A stretch of DNA of 64,000 nucleotides from Ignavibacteriales bacterium (GTDB lineage Bacteria > Bacteroidota > Ignavibacteria > UBA10030 > SZUA-254): contig JACRMQ010000006.1 of the NCBI GenBank assembly GCA_016214905.1, positions 62,001 through 126,000 on the forward strand, read 5' to 3'. The notes under the pieces are model-generated. The model did no database searches and was not told the DNA's origin. It was given only the letters and a program-made list of their open reading frames with translations. The position numbers were made by a program, and so were the translations under genes. Positions 16,469 to 25,186 of the stretch are shown one piece after another (position 1 is the first letter of the stretch; each line of letters begins with the position of its first letter).

Positions 16469-16801
16469 TTATTGAAAACCCAATCTCTTCCTCGCCTCTT
16501 CTGTCATCATCGATTTATTCCACTGAGGTTCCCAAATTATTTTTACTTCCGCTTCGTGAATGCCCGGAATGGAAAGCAATTTCTCTTTCACATCATTTGC
16601 AATATAACCACCCATTCCACAGCCGGGAGTTGTTAGCGTCATTGTAATTCCAACCCAATCGCCTTTTATTTTTATCTGGTAAATAAGTCCAAGATCAACA
16701 ATGTTAACGGGAATTTCAGGATCGTTGCATCTTCGTAATACCTCGTATATTCGCTCTACGGTTATCTCGGGTTTCATTTCGGCTGTTTTAGAATCGTTCA
16801 T
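16469..16801 (-). CDS. DUF59/MIP18-family iron-sulfur cluster assembly protein (SufT/PaaD-like)
   Basis: 110 residues from ATG 16801. An ATG at 16807 also exists but is only one base after AAGGAG, while 16801 has the right spacing (7). The signature NDPEIPVNIVDLGLIY and the Cys-containing TLTTPGCGMG are diagnostic of the DUF59 (MIP18) family. By family knowledge such proteins help deliver or mature Fe-S clusters on target proteins, acting with the SUF machinery. No suf genes are in the window. It is divergent from the SDR gene at 16935. Confidence 0.88.
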   Translation of the reverse strand: MNDSKTAEMKPEITVERIYEVLRRCNDPEIPVNIVDLGLIYQIKIKGDWVGITMTLTTPGCGMGGYIANDVKEKLLSIPGIHEAEVKIIWEPQWNKSMMTEEARKRLGFQ

Positions 16802-16934
16802 TTTCATTCTCCTTCTTTGTAAAGTTAAGATTTTTCATCAATGATTGCAACATACGACTATATATATTTGAATTATTTCATCATTTCTCATACATTAATC
16901 GCAGTCAAATTTAGAACTAATTGAAAAGGATAAT

Positions 16935-17693
16935 ATGATAGATCTCTCAAATAGGGTAGCACTTGTTACCGGCGGTTCACGTGGAATTGGTGCTGCAATC
17001 GCTGTTATGCTGGCGAAAGCCGGAGCCGACGTTGCAATATTATATCGTAACAATACAAAATCGGCGAATGCCGTTGTAAATATGATAAAGAAATTAAATA
17101 GAACTGGATTAGCACTTCGTGGAAACGTGGAAGATTATGATCAATGTAAATTTTGTATAGATGCTGTAGTTAAAAAATTTAGACGTATCGATATTTTGGT
17201 GAATAACGCCGGTATCTGGGAATATGGTGAAATTGGAAGAATGACTGCCAAACAATGGCGAAAAACTATTGATATCAATCTTACAGGTACATTCAATATG
17301 TGCAATGTTGTTGCTTCGTTTATGAAAAAACAAGAATATGGCAAGATAATAAATATTGCAAGCACTGCTGGTCAACGCGGAGAAGCGTTTTATTCTCATT
17401 ATGCCGCATCCAAAGGTGGAGTGATTGCATTTACCAAATCAATTGCTGCTGAATTAATAAAAAAAGGAATTTGGGTTAATTGTGTGGCTCCCGGTTGGAT
17501 AAAAACCGATATGGTAATGCCAGAATATCAAAATCTAAAAATCAAAAAAGAGATTTTACGCTCAATACCGCGCGGAAAAATTGGATTACCTGATGAAATT
17601 GCAGGACCTGTTCTATTTCTCTCATCAAGTCTTGCCGATAACATTGTAGGCGAAATTTTGAATGTAAACGGTGGAAGTGTGTTGTGCGGGTAG
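16935..17693 (+). CDS. Short-chain dehydrogenase/reductase, FabG-like
   Basis: 252 residues, classical SDR size. The cofactor loop is TGGSRGIG (12-19), the structural motif is NNAGI, and the catalytic pair is Y156-x3-K160 (HYAASKGG) with the upstream Ser region NIASTAGQ. The C-terminal motif LNVNGGSVLCG matches 3-oxoacyl-ACP reductases. It is most likely an NADP(H)-dependent beta-ketoacyl reductase or a relative with another alcohol/ketone substrate. The gene stands alone rather than in a fatty-acid cluster, so I give no symbol. Confidence 0.9.
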   Translation: MIDLSNRVALVTGGSRGIGAAIAVMLAKAGADVAILYRNNTKSANAVVNMIKKLNRTGLALRGNVEDYDQCKFCIDAVVKKFRRIDILVNNAGIWEYGEIGRMTAKQWRKTIDINLTGTFNMCNVVASFMKKQEYGKIINIASTAGQRGEAFYSHYAASKGGVIAFTKSIAAELIKKGIWVNCVAPGWIKTDMVMPEYQNLKIKKEILRSIPRGKIGLPDEIAGPVLFLSSSLADNIVGEILNVNGGSVLCG

Positions 17694-17771
17694 AAAAAAT
17701 CCTTCGAATTTTAATCATTTTCGCCATTATTTGAAAACCCTTGAAAATCTTTGTTTTTTTGAAGATTTTCC

Positions 17772-17803
17772 TTGCATTTTTCTTATGAAAATTTGTATAT
17801 TTT
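17772..17803 (+). promoter_or_regulatory. Candidate Bacteroidota-type promoter of the deoxyhypusine-synthase-like gene
   Basis: TTG (17772-17774) is followed after 21 bases by TATATTTT (17796-17803), matching the TTG/TAnnTTTG layout. The likely transcription start falls within a few bases of the ATG at 17811, so the mRNA would have almost no leader; this agrees with the lack of a ribosome site there. Confidence 0.45.
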
Positions 17804-17810
17804 AGCCGTT

Positions 17811-18920
17811 ATGAAGAAGCGTGCAAATAACTTTCTTAGCGGTAAGCAAATCGTTACAAAGCCGATTCCGAAAAATATTTCTGTAAAACAGCTTGTTGAA
17901 GAATATTTTCAAGCATACAATGCAGGACGATTGCGCGAGGCGAGCCAACTTCTAAAAGAAAAGATGCTTAAAGAGAATGTAACAATCGGAATGAGCTTAA
18001 CCGGAGCTTTAACTCCTGCGGGTTTAGGTGGTTCGTGCGTTGTTCCTGTTATCGAAGCCGGATTTGTTGATTGGATAGTAACAACCGGAGCTAATTTGTA
18101 TCATGACACTCATTTTTCAATAGGATGTTCACTCCACCGCGGTACACCATTCATAGATGACCGCGTACTCCGCGCGGCAAAAGTAATACGCATCTACGAT
18201 ATTTTGTTCGATTACGATGTTTTATTATCGACAGATGCATTTTTTAGAAAATTATTACGATTAAAAGAATTCCAGAAAGAAATGGGGACAGCTGAACTTC
18301 ATAATCGTCTTGGAAAATATGTGGCAGAGCGTGAGAAGATCTTAAAAATCAAAAATACAAGCATCCTCGCATCTGCATATAAATACGGTGTTCCAATTTA
18401 CACATCATCACCGGGCGATAGCTCGATTGGGATGAATATAGCAGAAACCTCATTGGATGGATATAAAATAAAATTAGATGTTTTGTTGGATGTAAATGAA
18501 ACTGCGGCAATTGTTCTCAACGCCAAACGAAAAGGCGGTAAAAGCGGTGTTTTCATACTTGGCGGCGGATCTCCAAAGAATTTTATGCTTCAAACTGAAC
18601 CACAAATACAAGAAGTGCTTGGAATTGACGAAGCTGGTCACGATTATTTTCTCCAGATTACAGATGCGCGTCCCGATACAGGCGGTTTATCAGGTGCCAC
18701 GCCATCCGAGGCAGTATCGTGGGGTAAGATAGACCCGAATACGCTTCCCGATGCCGTGGTGGCTTATGTGGATACAACAATCGCGCTACCGATTCTCACT
18801 TCGTATGCGCTTGGAACAGTTAAACCAAGAAAACCGAAACGATTATACGACCACCGCGAAGCATTGCTTAGCAGTTTGTACAAAGAATATGTAAAAGTAA
18901 AGAAACGAAAGAATAAATAA
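17811..18920 (+). CDS. Deoxyhypusine-synthase-like protein
   Basis: 369 residues from ATG 17811; the frame extends back to a TTG at 17772, but that codon lies inside the candidate promoter. Family features are clear: [15 protein letters not shown] near the N-terminus, [21 protein letters not shown], and the block EAVSWGKI, whose lysine (K306) corresponds to the catalytic lysine of deoxyhypusine synthase. In eukaryotes and archaea the enzyme moves a butylamine group from spermidine to a lysine of eIF5A. Bacteria lack that substrate, and bacterial members are thought to act in polyamine metabolism, for example homospermidine formation. The exact reaction is open. Confidence 0.88.
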   Translation: MKKRANNFLSGKQIVTKPIPKNISVKQLVEEYFQAYNAGRLREASQLLKEKMLKENVTIGMSLTGALTPAGLGGSCVVPVIEAGFVDWIVTTGANLYHDTHFSIGCSLHRGTPFIDDRVLRAAKVIRIYDILFDYDVLLSTDAFFRKLLRLKEFQKEMGTAELHNRLGKYVAEREKILKIKNTSILASAYKYGVPIYTSSPGDSSIGMNIAETSLDGYKIKLDVLLDVNETAAIVLNAKRKGGKSGVFILGGGSPKNFMLQTEPQIQEVLGIDEAGHDYFLQITDARPDTGGLSGATPSEAVSWGKIDPNTLPDAVVAYVDTTIALPILTSYALGTVKPRKPKRLYDHREALLSSLYKEYVKVKKRKNK

Positions 18921-18957
18921 CTAAATCACTAACTATACCATTACCATGGAGGGTATT

Positions 18958-19164
18958 ATGAGCCGATTCACAGAACTGAAAGATTTGTTAAACAGTTTCG
19001 AGAAAGACTTTATTAAGTTCTACGAAAAAGGAAACAAATCAGCCGGAACACGCGTTCGAAAAGAAATGAACGAACTTCGCCGCAAAGCGCAAGATGTCCG
19101 TAAAGAAATTCAGGATATCAAGCAAAAAGCGAAAGAAGCCGAAGGCGGAAACGCACCAGCGTAA
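18958..19164 (+). CDS. Small basic Hc1-like (histone H1-like) DNA-binding protein
   Basis: 68 residues from ATG 18958, which is preceded by GGAGGG with a spacing of about five; an upstream ATG at 18946 overlaps that site and is rejected. The sequence is helical, Lys/Arg-rich and without Trp: FTELKDLLNSFEKDFIKFYE, then AGTRVRKEMNELRRKAQDVR. This matches the N-terminal part of the Hc1 family of histone H1-like proteins, first known from Chlamydia and common in Bacteroidota, which bind and compact DNA. The strong ribosome site and a dedicated terminator suggest high expression. Confidence 0.82.
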   Translation: MSRFTELKDLLNSFEKDFIKFYEKGNKSAGTRVRKEMNELRRKAQDVRKEIQDIKQKAKEAEGGNAPA

Positions 19165-19188
19165 CGCCGTTTTTCTGACTAGTTGAAA

Positions 19189-19229
19189 GACTCCGAGAAT
19201 TTCTTCATTGGAATAATCGGAGTCTTTTA
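19189..19229 (+). terminator. Rho-independent terminator after the Hc1-like gene
   Basis: Inverted repeat GACTCCGA (19189-19196) / TCGGAGTC (19217-19224) followed by TTTTATTTTTG. Confidence 0.8.
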
Positions 19230-19254
19230 TTTTTGTAAACCAATATTTTAAGTA

Positions 19255-20439
19255 ATGAAATATTTCCTCGGATTAATATTATTTACTTTCATCATATCTA
19301 TGATCGGTTTTCAAATTCAAACCGATTATAGAAATATTCATTTTAATTCCATCGTTATCGACACCCATAACGATGTTGTTGGTAGGGTTATGGACGGAGA
19401 AGATATCTCAGTTAAAACCAATGCCGGTCATTCAGACCTGCCGCGTTTTTTGGAGGGGGGCGTAGATGCTCAGATATTCTCAATTTTTGTATCCCCCGGT
19501 AAGCCGAAAAAAGAATATTATTCCATTGCTAACCGTCAAATAGATTCCATAGATAATTTCGTCAGAAAGAATGAAGGCAGAGTTGTCTTGGGTAGATCGG
19601 TAAATGAAATCAGGAATCAGGTTTCAGTGGGTGAATTTGTAGTGATGCTCGGTATCGAAGGCGGTCATGCTATTCAAGATGATATCACTAAACTCGATCA
19701 TTTTTATAAACGCGGCGTGCGGTATATGACATTGACATGGAATAATTCTACCACTTGGGCAACATCAGCCAGAGATGAAAATAAAGTAGGTGGGAAGCGA
19801 AAGAAAAAAGGACTTTCCAAACTAGGTACGCAAATCGTCAAACATATGAATGAAATTGGTATGATAATCGATATATCGCATGCCGGTGAGAAAACATTTT
19901 GGGATGTTATTGACTTAACAACGAAACCGATTATTGCTTCCCATTCATCAGTCTATTCCATTTGTCCAAACGGGCGCAATTTAAAAAACGAGCAGATCCG
20001 TGCTATTGCGAAAAATGGTGGAGTGATTTGTGTAAACTTCGCGCCATTTTTCATCGACAGCGGTTTCGCGGCTAATGAAAAATTAATGCTTAAAAATAAT
20101 AAACGTAGAGTTGAAGAATTCCGCACACAACAAAAAGCTGATATTAAACTGAAAGACAAAACAGTGTTACAGCTTTTGGAAAAAGAATATTCGGAAATTC
20201 TTCCATCTGTTAAGAAATTGGTGGATCATATCGATTATATTGCAAAGTTAGTCGGAGTTGATTATGTTGGTCTCGGATCCGATTATGACGGAATTCAGGT
20301 TGCACCTCTCGGGATGGAAGATGTTACTTGCTACCCCAAAATTACGGAAGAGTTAGTTCGACGAGGATATTCAGAATCCGACATTAAAAAAATATTGGGA
20401 GAAAATTTTTTGCGTGTGTTAAAACACAATGAAGGTTGA
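19255..20439 (+). CDS. Exported membrane dipeptidase, peptidase family M19
   Basis: 394 residues with a hydrophobic N-terminal signal (about 1-20). The M19 zinc site motifs are present: IDTHND near residue 36, the bridging Glu in MLGIEGGHAI, IDISHAG, IIASHSS and LGSDYDGI. By family knowledge this is a dizinc hydrolase of dipeptides (renal dipeptidase family), here probably periplasmic and used in peptide or cell-wall peptide turnover. It starts 25 bases after the preceding terminator and is followed after 54 bases by a type IX cargo gene. Confidence 0.92.
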   Translation: MKYFLGLILFTFIISMIGFQIQTDYRNIHFNSIVIDTHNDVVGRVMDGEDISVKTNAGHSDLPRFLEGGVDAQIFSIFVSPGKPKKEYYSIANRQIDSIDNFVRKNEGRVVLGRSVNEIRNQVSVGEFVVMLGIEGGHAIQDDITKLDHFYKRGVRYMTLTWNNSTTWATSARDENKVGGKRKKKGLSKLGTQIVKHMNEIGMIIDISHAGEKTFWDVIDLTTKPIIASHSSVYSICPNGRNLKNEQIRAIAKNGGVICVNFAPFFIDSGFAANEKLMLKNNKRRVEEFRTQQKADIKLKDKTVLQLLEKEYSEILPSVKKLVDHIDYIAKLVGVDYVGLGSDYDGIQVAPLGMEDVTCYPKITEELVRRGYSESDIKKILGENFLRVLKHNEG

Positions 20440-20493
20440 AATTGTCAAATTAATAATCTATTATTCATATCACTAAATTGAAAGGATTTATCA

Positions 20494-22698
20494 ATGAGAT
20501 TTTTTGCTATCATATTGTTATTTTGCCTGATCTTCACGGTTACTGAAGCGGGAAGTTTTGGGAAGATATTCCCGACTTTAAAGCACGATAAAGCGAAGGT
20601 TACCACAGGAACAGGAAATATTACTTTTGTAAAATTTTCTAATTCAGTCAATGGTCCATTTACATCACCGGCAACACTCAATAATGGGGATTCATTATTT
20701 CTTCAGGTCGATGTTTCTTTGTTGGGAACGGTATATCTTACATTTAATCTTGACCTCAATCAAAATGGCATTCTGGATACGTTTGACTTGTCGATTGGAG
20801 ATGCGAACCTTATCGATAATGGGGGTACGGGTAAAGATGTTGATCTAAACCCGAACGCAGGTATAATTGTTGTTTATCTTGAAACGGGAGAAACACCTCA
20901 GATGGATGTTGTTGCTGTTGGAACCGAAGGTGCCACGTCTGCCGTTGGTGTTCTTCATTTTCAAAACACACCTTTGACTTATACATTAAGCGGCCATGTT
21001 TACACTTCAGTCGGTGATCCGATTGGCGGGGCAATGGTATTTGTGCAAGATTCTTCAATGAATATGCTCGGCGATGTCTCTGATTTAACAGGATATTTTT
21101 CTGTCCCTATCGAAGCTGGTACACATGGTATTCATCTTCAAGATTGGGCAGGCCGTTACAGTTCGTTCGATACGATGATGATATTCACAGGCAACACTGT
21201 TCACGATTTCACTTTAAAGGTTCTTTCATCCTATATTCGCGGCTATGTGAGAGATGAATTGTCAAATCCACTTCCCAATATTCGAGTTTGGGCGGGCAGA
21301 AATAGCAGTGCCATGACCGATTCAACGGGTATGTATAAAATTATGGTAGCGCCGGGCAGCGATAATGTTGGTGTTGAATGGGAGAGTGTTCTCCCAAACT
21401 ATATGCAACCCAATTCGCATTATTATTCAATCGCAGATAACGATTCCATAGTTGATAATTCAGTCTCAAATTTTACATGCTATTCAACTAATGCTACAAT
21501 TACCGGTAAGGTAACTGAAAACGGCGGTACTGCAACGCGCCAATATATGGTGAACGGATGGTGTGGTCCCCTTGAATCATCCACAATGGGATTGACCGAT
21601 GTGAATGGCGATTATACTTTGCACATTCATAGCTCTGTTGCTATGGAACAATACGGTGTGAATTTAACAGATTGGGGCGGCAATTATCCTTTTCCGTCCG
21701 GTATGTATCCTGATACAAATTATTGGGGATTAACAGCCGGAGCGGTTGCTAACTTTAATCTGATAGGTGCGCTCACATCTTATGAAGATCATTTTACCGG
21801 GAATGGTGGTTACCTCGGTCCGATGTGGAACACATATAATTACGGTAATCCATGGGGAATGAATTCAACGGTTACTTTAGAGAACGATAGATTGAAAGTC
21901 GAGTGCAACAGCAACGATGTTCTCTCGGGCTTGGGTGTAATTTCGATGAAGCCGTTCAGTCTCAGTAACCGTGAATTCAGGATTTTCGCCGATCCGACTA
22001 GTATGATGAATTCCAATAATACCATTAAAATTATTCTCACAGATGTATCGTGGAACTGGCAGCACCCGCAAAACTTTGAAAATTCTTTGCAGTTGATTTG
22101 GGAAAAAAGCCCGGCCGGTTACAGGCAGTGGAGATTGGTGAAATCTCAAAACGGTATCTTCACCGATCTTTGCACCTCACAAGACAGCACAGGACAACAT
22201 ATACTTTTCCAATTCACCGATCCTGATTCATTGAAATTGATTATTCGCGGTGATGTGTGCTTCAATGGCCAGTGGGGCAATATGCTCTCTATGGCATATG
22301 TGTACCTTACGCAGTTCAATTTAAATCCCGAAGAATCAACTCCCGTTTACTTCGATGAGTTTGTTTGGGATGCCATAGGTACAGTTGGAGTGAAAGAAAT
22401 CGGTGGAGTATTGCCGAAGACTTTTGCACTTGATCAGAATTATCCCAATCCGTTCAATCCTGCAACCAGTATTAAATATCATATCCCTGTTAGCAGTTAT
22501 GTCACGCTGAAAGTTTTCAACCAGCTTGGGCAGGAAGTGAAATCTCTTGTCAATCAGCAGCAAGCGGCAGGGAATTATGAAGTATCTTTCGAAGCGGCAC
22601 AACAACCAAGCGGTATTTATTATTATCAACTCACCGCTGTTGATGATGGAGGGAAATTATTAACCAGATGCAGCATGAAAGCGCTTTTGTTGAAGTAG
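20494..22698 (+). CDS. Secreted multidomain protein with carboxypeptidase-regulatory-like repeats and type IX sorting domain
   Basis: 734 residues: signal peptide (about 1-20), then several beta-sandwich modules. Two or three are carboxypeptidase regulatory-like (for example SGHVYTSVGDPIGGAMVFV near 165 and IRGYVRDELSNPLPNIRVW near 248), with a possible LamG-like domain at about 430-610. The last 85 residues are a type IX (Por) secretion sorting domain with NYPNPFNPATSIKY, LKVFNQLGQEV and SGIYYYQL. It should be exported across the outer membrane and attached or released at the surface. No catalytic motif is visible. It has AAAGGA before the ATG and its own terminator. Confidence 0.88.
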   Translation: MRFFAIILLFCLIFTVTEAGSFGKIFPTLKHDKAKVTTGTGNITFVKFSNSVNGPFTSPATLNNGDSLFLQVDVSLLGTVYLTFNLDLNQNGILDTFDLSIGDANLIDNGGTGKDVDLNPNAGIIVVYLETGETPQMDVVAVGTEGATSAVGVLHFQNTPLTYTLSGHVYTSVGDPIGGAMVFVQDSSMNMLGDVSDLTGYFSVPIEAGTHGIHLQDWAGRYSSFDTMMIFTGNTVHDFTLKVLSSYIRGYVRDELSNPLPNIRVWAGRNSSAMTDSTGMYKIMVAPGSDNVGVEWESVLPNYMQPNSHYYSIADNDSIVDNSVSNFTCYSTNATITGKVTENGGTATRQYMVNGWCGPLESSTMGLTDVNGDYTLHIHSSVAMEQYGVNLTDWGGNYPFPSGMYPDTNYWGLTAGAVANFNLIGALTSYEDHFTGNGGYLGPMWNTYNYGNPWGMNSTVTLENDRLKVECNSNDVLSGLGVISMKPFSLSNREFRIFADPTSMMNSNNTIKIILTDVSWNWQHPQNFENSLQLIWEKSPAGYRQWRLVKSQNGIFTDLCTSQDSTGQHILFQFTDPDSLKLIIRGDVCFNGQWGNMLSMAYVYLTQFNLNPEESTPVYFDEFVWDAIGTVGVKEIGGVLPKTFALDQNYPNPFNPATSIKYHIPVSSYVTLKVFNQLGQEVKSLVNQQQAAGNYEVSFEAAQQPSGIYYYQLTAVDDGGKLLTRCSMKALLLK

Positions 22699-22719
22699 AA
22701 TAAATTCCACGTAATTATA

Positions 22720-22754
22720 GCCCGCTCTGTGAATAACTGAGCGGGCTTTTTTTA
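22720..22754 (+). terminator. Rho-independent terminator after the type IX cargo gene
   Basis: Perfect GC-rich stem AGCCCGCTC (22720-22728) / GAGCGGGCT (22739-22747) followed by seven further T residues. Confidence 0.9.
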
Positions 22755-23146
22755 TACACACGACTGGGAGGGAGTTCCGACTCCCGAATCAAGGTTGACC
22801 AATAAGCAAGCATTGTTGTAGTCGCGGACATTCATCGGGTGTCTAAATGTAAATGTCCGCGCTGATTGGCATGATATGCAATCGTCTCGCGTAATCGCCG
22901 GAAGGAAACATTGTCTTGAGGAGTTACTCCGAAGGATTGCGGCTACATGATGGTTACATTTGACATTTTGACGAATGTTTTATAATTTACACACAATGGA
23001 TAACACGTTGCAATAAGACGCAAGGAATCTTATTCATAGAAGTGCAACATTTTTATTTATGGAAATTAGAATCATAAGTTCACAATAATATTTCATTATT
23101 TTGTGAGGCGTTAATTGCCACATTGTTCCAACTCACATTATCTTTT
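22755..23146. other. Gene-free region holding a hairpin and repeat copy C
   Basis: No supported gene. CGCGGACATT (22823-22832) and AATGTCCGCG (22852-22861) form a perfect 10-base stem with a 19-base loop, directly at the left end of repeat copy C. The rest is AT-rich. Confidence 0.6.
22850..22946 (+). repeat. Dispersed intergenic repeat, copy C
   Basis: Full-length relative of copy B at 4285-4380. It begins AAATGTCCGCG and ends TCCGAAGGATTGCGGCTAC. Its left end lies within the right arm of the hairpin described for this region. Confidence 0.65.
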
Positions 23147-24122
23147 ATGCAAATTAAACTAATAATATTAACCTTCATTTCTATCATAAATTTGTATGGC
23201 TCCGATAGGGATAATGATTCCTCCTCAATAACAAAATACTGGGACTTGCCAACCGGTTCCCATATAGCCTATGCTGAATTCTTGGCTAACAATTCTGATA
23301 CAGCTACACCACTAATATTTCTTCATGGTGGACCGGGAGGATACCATGTATCTTCTTCTGCTGACGAGGATCGTAGAGCTCGATATAGGAAATTATCGGA
23401 TTTGGGATTCAATGTATATCTCTACGATCAAATTGGAGGAGGTTTGTCATCAAGACTGAATGATCCGACGAACTATACTGTGGATCGGCATGTTAAGGAT
23501 TTAGAATGCATTCGAGTAATTATAGGTAATAAACCGTGCATCCTAATTGGTGGCTCATGGGGGGCAACACTTGCATCGCATTACATCTCAAGATATCCCG
23601 CAAACGTGACCAAAGCAATTTTTATCTCACCAAAAAACATTGATTATTGTGATTTAACCGATAAGCCGGATACTATGATATCCCTATCTGATGTCCTTGC
23701 TGACGATTTAGACAAAATTCATCGCCGATTCGGTGAGAATAGATTTAAACGATATTCAAAACTCTTGGAGTTAATGAAGTTGGACATTCGGGAGGCGTAT
23801 TCCTATTCTGGTGATACAGAGATGGATGAGCTAGCAGACTCACTCTTTTCTGCATCCTCGGTGAAAGCTTTCGTCCATAAGAAAGAGGTACTCAAAGATT
23901 TCCGCTCCCATGGTACAGGTTGGTGGTCATTTGTGATGACTGGTTGGAATGCCATTAGCGTTAGAATATATATCAGTTTTTCAAAATTCTAGATTCATAA
24001 GTATTCCTGAGTGCGGTCACCTCGTGGGTTTGGAAAAACCTCAAATTCTTTACTATGAAATTGAGCGATTTCTCACTAATAGATCAGACAACACAGTTCC
24101 AAACACCAACAAAAATGAATAA
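23147..24122 (+). pseudogene. Decayed alpha/beta hydrolase, prolyl aminopeptidase (S33)-like
   Basis: The N-terminal 270 residues are a good S33-type hydrolase: signal-like start (MQIKLIILTFISIINLYGS), oxyanion loop FLHGGPGG, YDQIGGG, and nucleophile elbow IGGSWGA. The frame then runs through FVMTGWNAIS and stops at 23990-23992. The missing end is in another frame: ISIPECGHLVGLEKPQ, with the catalytic His, continues to a stop at 24120-24122. Between the two the stretch that normally carries the catalytic Asp is absent. So the gene has suffered a deletion plus frameshift and should not make an active enzyme. The start is uncertain; the frame also opens at TTG 23123. Confidence 0.75.
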
Positions 24123-24265
24123 TTACTTCACACATAAAATTTGTTTTTAAGAGCTCGCTTCGCAACAGTATTTTTGTTGCGTCTAATACTTTATAAAGTC
24201 AAAATCACAAATGTAATTCCTGAGATAAAAGAAAAGTATTCTATTAACTCTATAGCTCAACAAAT

Positions 24266-24547
24266 ATGCTCTCAAAAAAGAAATACGCAAACGGACAAAA
24301 ATTATATGAACTTAAGGGGAAAAAGTTAACTTACTTTTACAAAAACGGGATAGTGAAGGCTGTTGGTATATATACAAATAAAAAGATGGAAGGGGAGTGG
24401 ATATTTTACCGCGAAACAGGTCAGCTATGGCAGATCGCTAACTTCAAAGACGGGAAGAAACATGGTTCGTGGAAACGTTTTAAACGGAATAATAAAATAG
24501 AGTATAACGAAAATTTCGAGAGTGATAAATTAATCAAACGGAAATAA
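24266..24547 (+). CDS. Small MORN-variant repeat protein (YwqK-like)
   Basis: 93 residues with two to three repeats of the MORN_2 type: KLTYFYKNGIVKAVGIYTN, KKMEGEWIFYRETGQLWQ, NFKDGKKHGSWKRF. Annotation systems often call such proteins 'YwqK family antitoxin', but that role rests on weak grounds. No toxin gene is adjacent. No secretion signal is visible. It is short, Lys-rich and stands alone; the function is unknown. Confidence 0.68.
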   Translation: MLSKKKYANGQKLYELKGKKLTYFYKNGIVKAVGIYTNKKMEGEWIFYRETGQLWQIANFKDGKKHGSWKRFKRNNKIEYNENFESDKLIKRK

Positions 24548-25090
24548 GCATTTGCCTAAAAATACTTTGACTCCCAAACAAAGTTAAACTTAAACAAAAG
24601 TTGATGTTCAGCATTACACACTTGATCGGGTTAGGGAACTTTAGAACCTATTAGTTCACAACCTCTCATACTGTTTGAATAGTTATGGAATATGAAAGAT
24701 GTATACTTTTACTTTCTCTTTGAAGAGTCACAAAGTGATGCCTTCAGCAAAAGTAACTCCGCCAGAGGCGGATGAGCCTTTAGCTCAAAAGAGAACTTCC
24801 GCAATCATAAATGGTGGCGGAGGAGAGCAGGCAACATTTAAGGCGATTCCATTTCTTGAGTTAAACGATCTTAAAATGGAATCGCAAAGCGGAATTTGGT
24901 ATCGGCTAATTAACAGCACGATGATTGTGGAAACCGAAATAAAAGGACTGATACTGTATCGATCATTTTTTCCTTCGTACGGTTCAGAAAGACTTTACTC
25001 TACAACTTCTATGTCGCGTACCGAGAGAACCTTTTCCAGAAGGAGAAAAAATCATAACATTGGCGGGTGAGTCAACATTTACAACCATAA
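24548..25090. other. Probable decayed coding sequence with a palindrome
   Basis: A 123-codon plus-strand frame at 24699-25070 exists but looks composite: its last third is Arg/Ser-rich, while another frame at about 25020-25110 reads PREPFPEGEKIITLAG, which looks more protein-like. No RBS or family match is visible. The perfect palindrome TCCGCC-AGA-GGCGGA sits at 24758-24772. I take the region as intergenic debris, possibly a frameshifted gene remnant, with low certainty. Confidence 0.35.
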
Positions 25091-25091
25091 T

Positions 25092-25127
25092 AAAAAAACC
25101 TCCCGAGCAGATATCACTCAGGAGGTT
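25092..25127 (-). terminator. Rho-independent terminator of the subtilase gene
   Basis: AACCTCCCGAG (25097-25107) pairs with CTCAGGAGGTT (25117-25127) with one mismatch. On the minus strand the stem runs into TTTTTTTATTA. Confidence 0.75.
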
Positions 25128-25186
25128 CTTTATAATTACGAATATCAAATATCTAACATCGCATATCTAATATCCCACATCCGTTT

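Noticed and set aside
25131-25180. Short ATATC-rich repeats after the subtilase gene
   Set aside because: Low-complexity AT sequence with irregular spacing; nothing beyond composition supports a functional repeat.
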